Shown here one piece after another: positions 18,233 through 27,929 of a DNA stretch of 64,000 bases. The stretch spans positions 62,300-126,299 of the forward strand of contig NZ_LVEM01000006.1 of NCBI RefSeq assembly GCF_001641335.1. Reading direction: 5' to 3'. Made by a program: the position numbers and the translations under genes. The notes beneath the pieces were generated by a model. That model was not told the DNA's origin. It saw only the letters and a program-made list of their open reading frames with translations, and did no database searches. Source of the stretch: Bradyrhizobium stylosanthis. Lineage in GTDB: Bacteria; Pseudomonadota; Alphaproteobacteria; Rhizobiales; Xanthobacteraceae. Each line of letters begins with the position of its first letter. The first letter of the stretch is position 1.

Positions 18233-19723
18233 TCAGCCCCCGACGACGGGGCGGCGCACCGGCTTTCCGGGCCGCGCCGCGACATCCAACACACCGTCGC
18301 TGATCAGCACCTGGCCGCTGACGATCAGGTGCCGCACGCCTTCGGAGGGGCGGTTCATCGCCGTGAAGGTGGCGCGGTCCGAAAGCTTCTCGTAGTCGAA
18401 CACTACGATGTCGGCATCCGCGTCCTTGGCGAGCCGGCCCTTGGCGCGCATCGCGGGCGTGCTCTGCGACAGGATCTCCGCCGGGATCAGCGCGCATTTG
18501 CGTACGCCCTCGAGCAGCGACACGGCCTTGCGCTCGCGCACCCATTCGCGGATGAATTTCGTGAAGCAGCCGGCCGAGCGCGGATGGGAGGTGGCATCGT
18601 CAGGCAGCGGCCAGGCATCGCCGGTGTAGGTTTTGCCGTCCGACGTCGTCCACGGCATCGCGTCGGAGGCGATGGCGCCGCCGGGATAGAGCACCGACAT
18701 GTCGAGCAGGTCGCGGTGATGCGCATTGTGCTCGGTGTCGAGGATGTGCCAGAGCACCAGCGAGGACGGCTCCTCCGCCTGCGCCTTCAGGAGCTCCTCG
18801 CGGTCGTGGAAGCGATAGCCGTCGGTCACGCGCTGCACGGAATCATAGCCGGTGCCGTTGCGCTCGACGAACTGGGGATCGCTGAAGAACGCCGCAGCCA
18901 GCACGGTCGAGCCGGTGCCGTAGGGATAAGCCTCGACCGTGATCGGCAGGCCCTGCGCCTGCGCCTTTTCGATCAGCACGCGGCAGCGTTCGATGTCGGT
19001 CTTGCTCGACGAGTTGAAATGGCAGATGTGCATGTGCGCGCCGGTGGCGCCGGCATAGCCGATCAGGCGAATATAGGCTTCCACCGCGCTCTCGGGGTCG
19101 ATGCGCGACATGAAGGCGACGTGGGTGAAGGTCGGCACGTCCTGTTTGGCGGCGAGCTGGCAGACCGCGGTCAGCTCCTGCACGCCGGCGCCCGGCGCAT
19201 AGGCATTCAGGATACCGATACCGATGCCGCCCTCGTTGAGGCCGCGCGAAAGGCGCTCGAGAATCCCTGAGACCTCCGCATCGGTCGCGACATTGTCCAT
19301 CCAGCGGCGGTCGCGCATGGCGTTGCCGAATGCCTCCAGCGAGCTCTCCGCATTGGAGCCCGTCATCGCGCCGATGCGGGCGAAGGCCCAGTTGGTGGCG
19401 GCGCCGTAGTTCAGCACGCGCCCCTTGCGCGCCTGGCGCTCGTACCAGGATCCGACCGGCAGCACGCCGGCCTCGAGATCGAGCGTCGTCGTCACGCCGT
19501 CGAACGCCTGCATGCGGTCGGCCGGAATCGACTGGCCGTGGGCGTGCAGATCGATGAAGCCGGGCGCGACCACGAGGCCGGTGGCGTCGATCACCCGCTC
19601 GGCGCCGCCGAGGCCCGTGCCGACGGCCGCGATCCTGCCGTCCACCACCGCCACGTCGCCGACGGCATCCATCCCGCTCGCGGGATCCACCACCCGGCCG
19701 CCAGAGATCACCAAACCGCTCAT
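18233..19723 (-). CDS. N-acyl-D-amino-acid deacylase / amidohydrolase
   Basis: A 496-residue metal-dependent amidohydrolase. The metal-binding HxH appears in PGFIDLHAHGQS, with later histidines in THVAFMSR, HMHICHFNSS and the metal or active-site region SDAMPW. D-aminoacylases of this group release D-amino acids from N-acyl derivatives. The start ATG 19723 is supported by TTGGAGTGACGAG upstream. It leads an operon with the COG0523 GTPase. The exact substrate (N-acyl-D-amino acid, D-glutamate or another) is not resolvable. Confidence 0.85.
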   Translation of the reverse strand: MSGLVISGGRVVDPASGMDAVGDVAVVDGRIAAVGTGLGGAERVIDATGLVVAPGFIDLHAHGQSIPADRMQAFDGVTTTLDLEAGVLPVGSWYERQARKGRVLNYGAATNWAFARIGAMTGSNAESSLEAFGNAMRDRRWMDNVATDAEVSGILERLSRGLNEGGIGIGILNAYAPGAGVQELTAVCQLAAKQDVPTFTHVAFMSRIDPESAVEAYIRLIGYAGATGAHMHICHFNSSSKTDIERCRVLIEKAQAQGLPITVEAYPYGTGSTVLAAAFFSDPQFVERNGTGYDSVQRVTDGYRFHDREELLKAQAEEPSSLVLWHILDTEHNAHHRDLLDMSVLYPGGAIASDAMPWTTSDGKTYTGDAWPLPDDATSHPRSAGCFTKFIREWVRERKAVSLLEGVRKCALIPAEILSQSTPAMRAKGRLAKDADADIVVFDYEKLSDRATFTAMNRPSEGVRHLIVSGQVLISDGVLDVAARPGKPVRRPVVGG

Positions 19724-20474
19724 CTCGTCACTCCAAAAAGCTATTGCAAAGAACCTCCAAAGACCCGGCAGCAGCTCCGGAGGCGCGGGGCGCATAGTGC
19801 AGGTTTTGGCAAGAACGACCACCACCATGGATGCCGATGCTGCATGCTTGCATGTGAGGCCGGTGAACGCTGGGAGTGTATCGGGACCGGAGCGCAACAT
19901 ACCGGCATGCGCGCGCATCCTCGCGGCATGATCTGCCCGAGCTCTGCTTCGCTTCATACCCCCCTCCCGAGAAGAAAGGGCGCAGGGAAGACCGGGCGCC
20001 GGCTGGCACCCACAAAACCCCTGCGCTGAACGAATGCACGCGCAATGCACAGGGGAGACACAGGGCAGCCGAGACCAGGCCTTCCCTGCGCGATGGTTTG
20101 ACGGCCTATGCCGCGCTCTCCCGGGAGCCGAGTTCCTTCTGGCCTCCCTCGCCTCCGCGAAAGACACGCCACCGCACCGGTTGATGCGATGACGCCTTCG
20201 CCAAGGCTTGACCGTAGCAACGACGGCCAGGACCACACGGTTTCGCCGTACGCAGGCTTTCTCGCATCGCCCCAGGGCTCCTTAGCCCGAGAGCTTCGCA
20301 AGACATTGAGCGCCGTCCGTCTTCGCAGGAGCTGTCATGCTCACGAGGTTCATCTCGCCCGGCATGCAACAAGCCCGCCTTCAACGCCGCCCGCGTCCAC
20401 CGCAACTCCCTACCCGCGCTCGAAACGACGTACGACCGCCCCTTTGGTGGGCTGGGATGGGCGAGGCATACGAT
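19724..20474. other. Intergenic region without a convincing gene
   Basis: About 750 bases between the deacylase and the first direct repeat. Several open frames exist on both strands but none has a ribosome-binding site or a protein-like composition. The central part (19,950-20,420) has the look of a dispersed chromosomal repeat, rich in short inverted repeats. No tRNA or clear promoter seen. Confidence 0.5.
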
Positions 20475-20552
20475 AAATCCGAATTTCGGTAAAGTGGAAT
20501 ATTTTTGATGGGGTACTTGACGGCGGCATGAGCTGTTTTGCCCGACGGGCAG
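20475..20552 (+). repeat. Imperfect direct repeat, left copy
   Basis: This 78-base segment contains ATCCGAATTTCGGTAAAG, GGAATATTTTTG and AGCTGTTTTGCCC. It matches 23646-23722 at most positions in the same order and orientation. The two copies bracket the caspase and hydrolase genes. Confidence 0.7.
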
Positions 20553-20816
20553 CGGACGCCAGTATAGACTGGCACATGACGCAACAGTGCGTGCAGCCGA
20601 GGACAAATCTGTGAAGACGTCCGCGCATTGAATATGTCCACCAACCTTCAAGACAAGATCTTCTGCTCAGAGCGACGTCGCCGCAGGCATTTCGATCCAA
20701 GCCCAGGCTTAAGTCTGGTAATGATCGACAGGCACAACCTTACACTGTATGATGATGGACAAACCTTCCCTGCTGGCATATTTTTATTTTGAACGGCATT
20801 TTAGGGCTGGCGAGCC

Positions 20817-22658
20817 ATGAGACGACGCGATTTTTTGATCGGCGGCGCGGCCGCGACTAGCTGGCTATTATCCTCTGGCGCTCTAGCCAACAGAGGCAAG
20901 TGTGCCGCAGTCGTCATTGGGGTGAACAAAGCCGGCAATCTGCCCAAGCTGAGCGCTGCGGTATCAGGTGCGCGATCGGTCGCGGATTGGCTGAAAGGTG
21001 CGGGCTTCGAAGTTAAGCTCTTTGTTGACGAAAGTTCGCCGGTCAAAGCCGCCGCCCTGTTCGAAGCGATAGACGAGCTTGTCCAACGCGGCACGCTCGA
21101 TCAGCTCGTCGTTTACTTCTCCGGACACGGCTTTCTGAATGCCTATGCGGAATATTGGATGCTATCCAATGCACCGCAAAACCCGAACGAAGCCGTCAGT
21201 CTCACAGAAAGCGTAGTACTCGCCAAAGAGACCGGCATTCCAAGCGTCGTCTTCATCTCCGATGCATGCCGCTCAACTCCGGATAGCATCGGGACTAGCC
21301 GCGTCAGGGGGAGCCTGATTTTCCCAAACGGTGACGTCAGCCGCAATGTGCGGTCAGAGGTCGACCAATTTCTAGCAGCGTTGCCCGGAAGTCCGGCCCT
21401 TGAGCTTCCTATTTCGCAAAGCGCGCCGGCTTTCGAGGGCATCTTTACGAGTTGCCTCCTCAGCGCGTTTCAGACGCCAGTGAGCTCCTTGATCAAAACC
21501 GTTGATGGCGTTCGTGTCATCACCAACAGGGACCTGAAGTCATTCCTGGAAAGTGAGGTCGTGAAACAGGCCGAACGCAGATCAATCAAGCTTCAGCAGA
21601 AGCCGGATGCAAATATCGTATCCGGTGACAACACCTATCTGACACCGGTCGCGGATCTGGGAAGCCTCGCCGGAATTCCGGCGCCGCAATGGACGATCAA
21701 CAAGTTTGCGGCGAAGACACTGCAAAGCGCGGGGGCCGGTCCTATCTTGAACGAAAGCCTTCCGACGAATGCGGCTCTGCCCGATCCAAATGACCAATGC
21801 GATCCGCAGGATGCTTTTTGCATAGCCATTCCTTCTGTAGGGGAGTTCAAAAGGGCACAGACTCGCGTCGTCACGGCGAACGCCGCTGCCCGCCGACCTT
21901 CCACGACGATGTCGGGCCACGGCGAGGCCGAGCTGTTGGTCGCAAACACATCGTTCAAACAGGTCGAGGCGGATGGTGGCGTGAAGGCACAAATTCTCGA
22001 CCCGTCCAGGGCAGTTGTCCTGCTTCGAGGCAAACCAGCCGCGAATGTCGCTGTCCGCTTCAGTGATGGGTCCGGAACTGTCGTTCCGGCAATCAGGGGC
22101 TTCATCTGCAGCTTGGCTTTCGACGGGATCGGAGTTGCAAGCGTAACGTATATTCGCAGCAGGGGACCGAGCGATCCCAACATCGACGCCCTTCACGCCG
22201 CCGTAACAGCGGCGGCGCAATCAGGTGTCTTTCGTATTGATGGAACGAGAGAAACAGCCGCGCAAAACGCTCGGTCTTTTGGCGATAGCATAAGGGTCGG
22301 GAAGAGCGCTGATCCTACTTTGGGATTGTACGCTGCGTACGCCTACTCACAGGCAGACCTCATCGATCAAGTGAGGTCGGTCAATGATTTCATGCGGAGC
22401 GACCTCAGCATCGAATTGTTCGACGTCGCCATGCTGTCGCGGGAACGAAGCGGTCCCGCCCTGAGTGAAGCGAAAACGGTTTTCCCTCTGTTTCCGATGT
22501 TGAGCCAGGGATGGAATCTTCTCAGGGTACTGCAAATTCAGCTTCCGACCGCACTGGACGAGGCACGTAATCACCTGCGGCCATCCCTGTGGACCACCTT
22601 CGATCCCACCGGCATGGACATCGTCTCAACAATGGTCCGACAAGGGAACGCCGGATGA
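20817..22658 (+). CDS. Exported caspase-family (peptidase C14) protein
   Basis: A 613-residue protein with a twin-arginine type signal (MRRRDFLIGGAAATSWLLSS, cleavage near ALA-NRG). The caspase/metacaspase p20-like domain follows at about 30-260: the catalytic histidine is in VVYFSGHGF (His104) and the cysteine in VVFISDACRS (Cys151). The C-terminal 350 residues are not assigned. Members are cysteine peptidases of the caspase-hemoglobinase fold; this one would act in the periplasm. Its stop overlaps the start of the next gene (ATGA at 22655-22658). Codon use is less GC-biased than the flanking metabolic genes, which suggests acquisition. Confidence 0.87.
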   Translation: MRRRDFLIGGAAATSWLLSSGALANRGKCAAVVIGVNKAGNLPKLSAAVSGARSVADWLKGAGFEVKLFVDESSPVKAAALFEAIDELVQRGTLDQLVVYFSGHGFLNAYAEYWMLSNAPQNPNEAVSLTESVVLAKETGIPSVVFISDACRSTPDSIGTSRVRGSLIFPNGDVSRNVRSEVDQFLAALPGSPALELPISQSAPAFEGIFTSCLLSAFQTPVSSLIKTVDGVRVITNRDLKSFLESEVVKQAERRSIKLQQKPDANIVSGDNTYLTPVADLGSLAGIPAPQWTINKFAAKTLQSAGAGPILNESLPTNAALPDPNDQCDPQDAFCIAIPSVGEFKRAQTRVVTANAAARRPSTTMSGHGEAELLVANTSFKQVEADGGVKAQILDPSRAVVLLRGKPAANVAVRFSDGSGTVVPAIRGFICSLAFDGIGVASVTYIRSRGPSDPNIDALHAAVTAAAQSGVFRIDGTRETAAQNARSFGDSIRVGKSADPTLGLYAAYAYSQADLIDQVRSVNDFMRSDLSIELFDVAMLSRERSGPALSEAKTVFPLFPMLSQGWNLLRVLQIQLPTALDEARNHLRPSLWTTFDPTGMDIVSTMVRQGNAG

Positions 22659-23620
22659 GCAGTCTTTTCGACCGCAGAGAAATTCTATGGCTATCCTCGC
22701 TTGGCGCTATATTGAGCATGGTTCCGAAAGCACTTGCGGCTTCGAATGGCATTCGCCTGGTGATGGTTCACGGGCGAGCCCAACAGGGCCTGGATCCCGT
22801 TGCCTTGAAAGCCGCTTGGCTTGATGCGCTTGCCTTGGGTGCAAAGAGTGTTGGGCGAAGTCTTCCGGAATCGCTGGAGGTGACATTTCCATTTTACGCA
22901 GACATCCTCGATAAATTTGTGAGGGATTTCGACATTCCCCTCACTGAAAACGTTCGCGCAAAGGGCGGCCAGATCGAGGATGAGTTCCTGGTGTTCCAGG
23001 CCCAGATCGCGGAGAGCGTCCGCTTACGCGCTGGAGTTACCGACCAGCAGATCGATACTGAATACGGAGCGAACCCCAAACCAAAAGGGCCCCTCAATTG
23101 GGAGTGGGTCCAGGCAATCCTGCGGGCGCTTGACAAGCACGGCGGCGGAATGGGCCAGACGGCGCTTCAGACCATTACTCGGGATGTTTTTCTCTACACG
23201 ACCCGAGCTGGTGTTCGGGACGAGATCGACCGAGTCGTCGGGGCCGCCCTCACTGAACAGCCGACGGTCGTCGTTGGTCATTCGCTGGGCTCGATTGTTG
23301 CCTATAATGTGTTGCGATCCGACCGAAGATCGCTTCGCATTCCACTGTACCTAACGGTAGGATCCCCTCTTGGGATCAGAGCTGTTCGAGATCAACTACG
23401 CCCCCTTCGATATCCGCAGCCGATCGAGAGGTGGTACAACGCATACGACCCCAGAGATGTCATAGCGCTTTATCCATTGGATCAAGCGAATTTCCCGGTA
23501 TCGCCTGCGATCGAAAACTATTCACTCGTGAAGAATCACACGGACAATCGTCACGGCGTTGTTGGATACCTAGATGATCCAGAAGTTGCGAAACGATTGC
23601 TGGATGCATTGACCTCGTAG
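22655..23620 (+). CDS. Exported alpha/beta hydrolase coupled to the caspase gene
   Basis: A 321-residue protein with an N-terminal export signal containing paired arginines (MSSLFDRREILWLSSLGA, then a hydrophobic run to ALAAS). The mature part is an alpha/beta hydrolase: VMVHGRAQQG near the first strand, the nucleophile elbow VVVGHSLGSIV (Ser210), and NHTDNRHGVVGYL that may carry the catalytic His. It could be a lipase or esterase. Its ATG overlaps the caspase stop by four bases, so translation is coupled and the two proteins are probably made in fixed ratio and act together outside the cytoplasm. No recognised system matches this pair. Confidence 0.8.
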   Translation: MSSLFDRREILWLSSLGAILSMVPKALAASNGIRLVMVHGRAQQGLDPVALKAAWLDALALGAKSVGRSLPESLEVTFPFYADILDKFVRDFDIPLTENVRAKGGQIEDEFLVFQAQIAESVRLRAGVTDQQIDTEYGANPKPKGPLNWEWVQAILRALDKHGGGMGQTALQTITRDVFLYTTRAGVRDEIDRVVGAALTEQPTVVVGHSLGSIVAYNVLRSDRRSLRIPLYLTVGSPLGIRAVRDQLRPLRYPQPIERWYNAYDPRDVIALYPLDQANFPVSPAIENYSLVKNHTDNRHGVVGYLDDPEVAKRLLDALTS

Positions 23621-23645
23621 CCCGCTAACGCCGGCGGCGCCGCAC

Positions 23646-23722
23646 CACATCCGAATTTCAGTAGAGCGGATATTTTTGGCAAAGGGGATCGACAGCAGCC
23701 TGTGCTGTTTTGCCCCAACGAG
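23646..23722 (+). repeat. Imperfect direct repeat, right copy
   Basis: Right-hand partner of 20475-20552: ATCCGAATTTCAGTAGAG, GGATATTTTTGG and GTGCTGTTTTGCCCC occur in the same order and spacing. It begins 26 bases after the hydrolase stop. Confidence 0.7.
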
Positions 23723-23784
23723 GCGATGACGATCCGCACGTCGGCCCGGCGGCGCAACCAGTTGACAGTCGTTTGCAAATACAA

Positions 23785-23965
23785 CTAGGGTGCCTGCGAC
23801 GGTTCTCCTTCGGGAGATCAATAGGGAATACGGTGCGGGGACTCCCCAACGCCGTGGCTGCCCCCGCAACTGTAAGCGGCGAGCCTTCGTCAAATGCCAC
23901 TGGGCCTGCGGGCCTGGGAAGGCGGCGACAGGCAACGACCCGCGAGCCAGGAGACCTGCCGTCAG
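23785..23965 (+). promoter_or_regulatory. Cobalamin (B12) riboswitch
   Basis: The hallmark elements occur in order: GGGTGCC at the 5' stem, GGGAATACGGTGC, CCCCCGCAACTGTAAGCGG, ATGCCACTGG, CCTGGGAAGGC and the B12-box sequence GAGCCAGGAGACCTGCC. Adenosylcobalamin binding would fold the RNA and lower expression of the downstream receptor. It lies 119 bases before the TonB receptor start. Confidence 0.95.
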
Positions 23966-24084
23966 TCGTGGTCACACGCGAGCACATTGGGCGGGGTGTC
24001 CTGGTGGGTGTTGGGCCGTCTTCGGTTTGAGGCGGCGGCCAAACTGCGTTCGCGGTGACGTGCCACGTTATCGCGAGTCCATTG

Positions 24085-26358
24085 ATGACCTCCCGTCCCA
24101 TCTTCGCATCACGGCGTCGCCGTGCGCTTTTCCGTTCAGTTGCATTCTCCTGCCTCGTGCTGTCGACCGATGGCTGGGCACAGTCCGAAAAGCCAGCGCA
24201 GGCGCTCGACCCGGTGGTGGTGCAGCCACCGGCGAGGCCGTCGAGTGCCCGCAGCAGCGGGCGAAACACTGCCGCAAACGCGGCGCGTTCACGCCAGCAG
24301 CGCTACGTCGCGTCCACCAACAGCGCACCGGCTGCAGGGCCGAGCGGTCCTGCCTTCGCCGCACCGACGCTCAATCTCACCGGCGCGAGCACGGCCGGCA
24401 GCCGCCTCGGCCTGACGCGCCTGCAGACCCCGGCCAGCGTGGAGGTGATCTCCGCCGAAACGATCGCCGAACGCGGCCAGCAGAACATCCTAGACGCCGT
24501 GACGCAGAATGCGACCGGCTTCACTGCAAGCCCGGCGCCAGGCAATGGCGGCGTCTCGTTCAATACCCGCGGCTTCACGGGCCTTGGCTCCGTCATGACG
24601 CTCTATGACGGCACCCAGCTCTATATCGGCGCCGGAACGGTGACCTTTCCGTTCGACACCTGGTCGACGGAGCGCATCGAGGTGCTGCGCGGCCCCGCGT
24701 CGGTGTTGTACGGCGCGGGCGCAGTCGGCGGCGCCATCAACGTGGTTTCGAAACTGCCGTCGTGGGTCCCTCGCAATCAGGCCGAGATCTCGCTGGACAG
24801 CAACATGACCCGGCGCATCGCGGTGGACAGCGGGGGCCCGGTCAGCAAGGACGTCGCCTACCGGATCACCGCCACCGGCAACATGTCCGACGGATGGGTC
24901 GATCGCGACAACACCTCGAATGTCGCGCTTCACGCCGTCGTCCAGATCAAGCAGACCGAAGACATCACCTGGACGCTGTCCACGGACTACGGTGACCGCA
25001 ACCCGTCGCGCTACTTCGGCACGCCGCTGATCAACGGCAGGATCGACGACGCCCTGCGTTTCAAGAACTACAATTTCAGCGACAGCCATATCCGATACCA
25101 GGACAGCTGGAATCAGGTGAAGACCGAATGGCAGGTCGCCGATGGAATCTCGATCCAGAACACGCTCTACTATTTGAATTCCAAGCGACACTGGAAGGAC
25201 GTCGAAAGCTACGCCTATAACCCCGCCACCGGCCTGATCAACCGCAGCAGCTATATCGAGATCTTTCACGATCAGCAGCAGGTCGGCAATCGCATGGATG
25301 CGAAATTCAGCGGGCATGTGTTTGGCATGGCCAATGAGTTCCTGGCGGGCTTCGACGTCAACAGCATCAATTTCACCCACACCAACAATTCGCCCTACAG
25401 CGGCGCGTCGTCCGTCAATCCCATCAGCTTCGTTCCGGGCGTGTTCAGCAGCCCGAACGCCACCGTTCCCGGCTTCGGCAGCGTGACCAACCAGTACGCG
25501 CTGTTTGCCGAGAACAGGCTGTCGGTCACCGAGCAATTGTCATTGATCGCCGGCGTCCGCCAGGACGAACCGACCATCACGCGCACCGACTATGTCGCGC
25601 CCGCCGGCAGCTTCGAGAAGTCGTTCTCCTCGACGACCTGGCGCGCCGGTGCGGTCTATACGCCGATCAAGGACCTCGCCTTCTACGGCCAGTACGCCAC
25701 CGCCGTCGATCCGGTCGGAGGGCTCATCTCACTGTCCTCCGCAAACAAGAACTTCGATCTCGCGACCGGCAGACAGATCGAAATCGGCGTCAAGCAATCG
25801 TTCTGGGGCGGCCGCGGCGAATGGACCCTGGCCGGCTATGAGATCGTGAAGAACAATCTGCTGGCACGTGATCCCAACATTCCATCGCTCACCGTCCAGG
25901 TCGGCCAGCAATCGTCGCGTGGTGTCGAAGCATCGGTCGGCTTCCTCTTCGACTACGGCTGGCGCATCGACGCCAACACCGCCTTCCTTCGCGCGAAGTA
26001 CGACGACTTCGTACAGGCGGTCGGCGGCGGAAGCGTGAACTACGCCGGCAACGTGCCCGTCAACGTGCCGCAGACCGTCTCCAACATCTGGGCGACCTGG
26101 GCCTTTGCGCCGAACTGGTCGGCCAATGCGGGCGTCCAGATCGTCGGCAAGACCTTTGCGGACAACGCCAACACGGTGACGCGCCCGGCCTACAACATCG
26201 TCAATGCCGGCGTGCAGTGGAAGCCCGATCCCAACACCACGGTGTCGTTCCGCGTCTACAATCTCTTCGACGAGGTTTACACGACGTCCGGCGGCACCAC
26301 GCAATGGCTGCTCGGAATGCCCCGCACGGCCCAGCTCGCCGTCAACGTGAAGTTCTGA
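24085..26358 (+). CDS. TonB-dependent receptor (siderophore-receptor type) under B12 control
   Basis: A 757-residue outer-membrane beta-barrel transporter. ATG 24085 opens a signal peptide (FRSVAFSCLVLSTDGWAQ). A TonB-box-like DPVVV near residue 43 precedes the plug (QTPASVEVISAETIAERG, RIEVLRGPASVLYGAGAVGG). The barrel ends in the terminal aromatic AQLAVNVKF needed for BAM insertion. Sequence style is that of FhuA/FhuE ferrisiderophore receptors rather than the short BtuB, yet the leader carries a cobalamin riboswitch. It may therefore import a corrinoid, or be a siderophore-type receptor repurposed for one. The PepSY gene follows after two bases. Confidence 0.88.
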   Translation: MTSRPIFASRRRRALFRSVAFSCLVLSTDGWAQSEKPAQALDPVVVQPPARPSSARSSGRNTAANAARSRQQRYVASTNSAPAAGPSGPAFAAPTLNLTGASTAGSRLGLTRLQTPASVEVISAETIAERGQQNILDAVTQNATGFTASPAPGNGGVSFNTRGFTGLGSVMTLYDGTQLYIGAGTVTFPFDTWSTERIEVLRGPASVLYGAGAVGGAINVVSKLPSWVPRNQAEISLDSNMTRRIAVDSGGPVSKDVAYRITATGNMSDGWVDRDNTSNVALHAVVQIKQTEDITWTLSTDYGDRNPSRYFGTPLINGRIDDALRFKNYNFSDSHIRYQDSWNQVKTEWQVADGISIQNTLYYLNSKRHWKDVESYAYNPATGLINRSSYIEIFHDQQQVGNRMDAKFSGHVFGMANEFLAGFDVNSINFTHTNNSPYSGASSVNPISFVPGVFSSPNATVPGFGSVTNQYALFAENRLSVTEQLSLIAGVRQDEPTITRTDYVAPAGSFEKSFSSTTWRAGAVYTPIKDLAFYGQYATAVDPVGGLISLSSANKNFDLATGRQIEIGVKQSFWGGRGEWTLAGYEIVKNNLLARDPNIPSLTVQVGQQSSRGVEASVGFLFDYGWRIDANTAFLRAKYDDFVQAVGGGSVNYAGNVPVNVPQTVSNIWATWAFAPNWSANAGVQIVGKTFADNANTVTRPAYNIVNAGVQWKPDPNTTVSFRVYNLFDEVYTTSGGTTQWLLGMPRTAQLAVNVKF

Positions 26359-26360
26359 GC

Positions 26361-27806
26361 GTGTCACGTACCCTGAAACGCACGCTCCGGCGGTGGCTGT
26401 ATATCGGCCACCGCTGGATCGGCATCGCCACCTGCCTGTTCTTTGCGATGTGGTTCATCTCGGGCGTGGTGATGATGTATGTCGCGTTCCCCGGCCTTTC
26501 CAACAAGGAAAGGCTGGCAGCGCTTCCCGACATCCAATGGGAGAAGGTGGCGTTGTCGCCGGACGACGCCATGAAGAAGGCCGGCGTCACGCGCTATCCG
26601 CGCGATCTCCGTCTTTCGATGCTGGCCGATGAGCCCGTCTATCGCATGACGGGGTGGGACGGCTCCCGGCAGGCGATCTCTGCCGCCGATGGCCGTGCCA
26701 TCACCGACGTCTCCGAACAACAGGCGCTGGCGATCGCGCAATATCACCCCGCGAGCAAGACACCTGAGCTCGAGGACATCGTCGATCGCGACCAATGGAG
26801 CGTGACGGCGCGTTACGATCCGCTGCGGCCGCTCTACCTCATCGGGCTCGGCGACCGTGCCGGTACCAAGGTCTACGTTTCCTCGCGCTCCGGCGAGATC
26901 GTGCTCGACACCAACCGCACCGAGCGCGTCTGGAATTGGCTCGGCTCGATTCCGCACTGGATCTATCCGACCGTGTTGCGCAAGGATGGGCCATCGTGGC
27001 GGCTGGTGGTGCTTTGGATCTCGGGCATCTGCCTGATCACCGGCGCCACCGGCATCTGGGTCGGCATCCTGCGCGTACGGCTGAAGCGGCGCTATGCGAG
27101 CGGCAGCATCACGCCGTATCGCGGCTGGATGGCATGGCACCATGTCGCCGGCCTGATCGCGGGCATCTTCGTGCTGACCTGGATGTTCTCCGGCTGGCTT
27201 TCGCTCAATCCCGGCGACTATTTCGCAAGCCGCAACACGCCGCACGCCGTGCTGCAGCGCTATGCCGGCCATGAGGCACCGACCATTGCGACAAGGCTGC
27301 CGGCGCCACAAGACGCGGCGGTCGAAGCGCGCTTCGTATGGCTCGATGGCAGCCCGATGATGATCGTCGCATCGCGCGATGGCACGCATAGGCTACTGGA
27401 TGTGACGTCCGGCCAAATGACGGCACTCCCGCAGGATCGTCTTTGGACCGCCGCAACAAAGCTGCTACCGCACGCCCGCCTGACGGAGCGGTCGATCGTC
27501 GCAGACTACGACTCCTACTGGTATGCTCATCATCACGACCGCGAATTGCCGGTGCTGCGCGCAGCGTTCGATGACGACGCGAAAACATGGTTCCACATCA
27601 GCCCGGTCACGGGCGACATCCTCGGCCGCATCGACACCAGCCATCGCACGTATCGCTGGCTGTTCAACGCACTGCACAGTTTCGATTTCCGCCTTCTGCT
27701 GATGTATCGCCCGGCCTGGGACATCGTGGTCTGGCTGCTGTCGATCCTGGGCACCATTGTCTCGGTGAGCGGTGTCGTCGTCGGCTGGCGCTATCTGCGC
27801 CGCTGA
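26361..27806 (+). CDS. PepSY-associated TM-helix membrane protein
   Basis: A 481-residue inner-membrane protein. Four hydrophobic helices are clear: near residue 20 (IGIATCLFFAMWFISGVVM), 215 (LVVLWISGICLITGATGI), 255 (GLIAGIFVLTWMFSGWL) and 460 (VVWLLSILGTIVSVSGVVV). Conserved histidines in GHRWIG, IPHWIYP, WHHVAG and NALHSFDF are likely heme ligands. PepSY_TM proteins often pair with TonB receptors as ferric reductases; reduction of the imported metal complex or cobalamin is a fair guess. It starts at GTG 26361, two bases after the receptor stop, and shares its riboswitch. Confidence 0.85.
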   Translation: MSRTLKRTLRRWLYIGHRWIGIATCLFFAMWFISGVVMMYVAFPGLSNKERLAALPDIQWEKVALSPDDAMKKAGVTRYPRDLRLSMLADEPVYRMTGWDGSRQAISAADGRAITDVSEQQALAIAQYHPASKTPELEDIVDRDQWSVTARYDPLRPLYLIGLGDRAGTKVYVSSRSGEIVLDTNRTERVWNWLGSIPHWIYPTVLRKDGPSWRLVVLWISGICLITGATGIWVGILRVRLKRRYASGSITPYRGWMAWHHVAGLIAGIFVLTWMFSGWLSLNPGDYFASRNTPHAVLQRYAGHEAPTIATRLPAPQDAAVEARFVWLDGSPMMIVASRDGTHRLLDVTSGQMTALPQDRLWTAATKLLPHARLTERSIVADYDSYWYAHHHDRELPVLRAAFDDDAKTWFHISPVTGDILGRIDTSHRTYRWLFNALHSFDFRLLLMYRPAWDIVVWLLSILGTIVSVSGVVVGWRYLRR

Positions 27807-27929
27807 AGCAGACGCAGGATCGCCGCAGGTTCCGGGAACTGACAAAGCCGCCGCCGTCTTCTCGCCCCCATTGTCATTCAGGGAGACAGCGGGGCGGCGT
27901 TACGGTGGGCAAGTTCCCCGGGGTTCCCT

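Noticed and set aside
19950..20420. Small secreted protein on the minus strand
   Set aside because: Several frames here have no start site, unusual composition, and overlap sequence that looks like a dispersed non-coding repeat.
23785..24084. Protein reading frames over the riboswitch
   Set aside because: Open frames in this leader are explained by the conserved cobalamin riboswitch and have no independent support.
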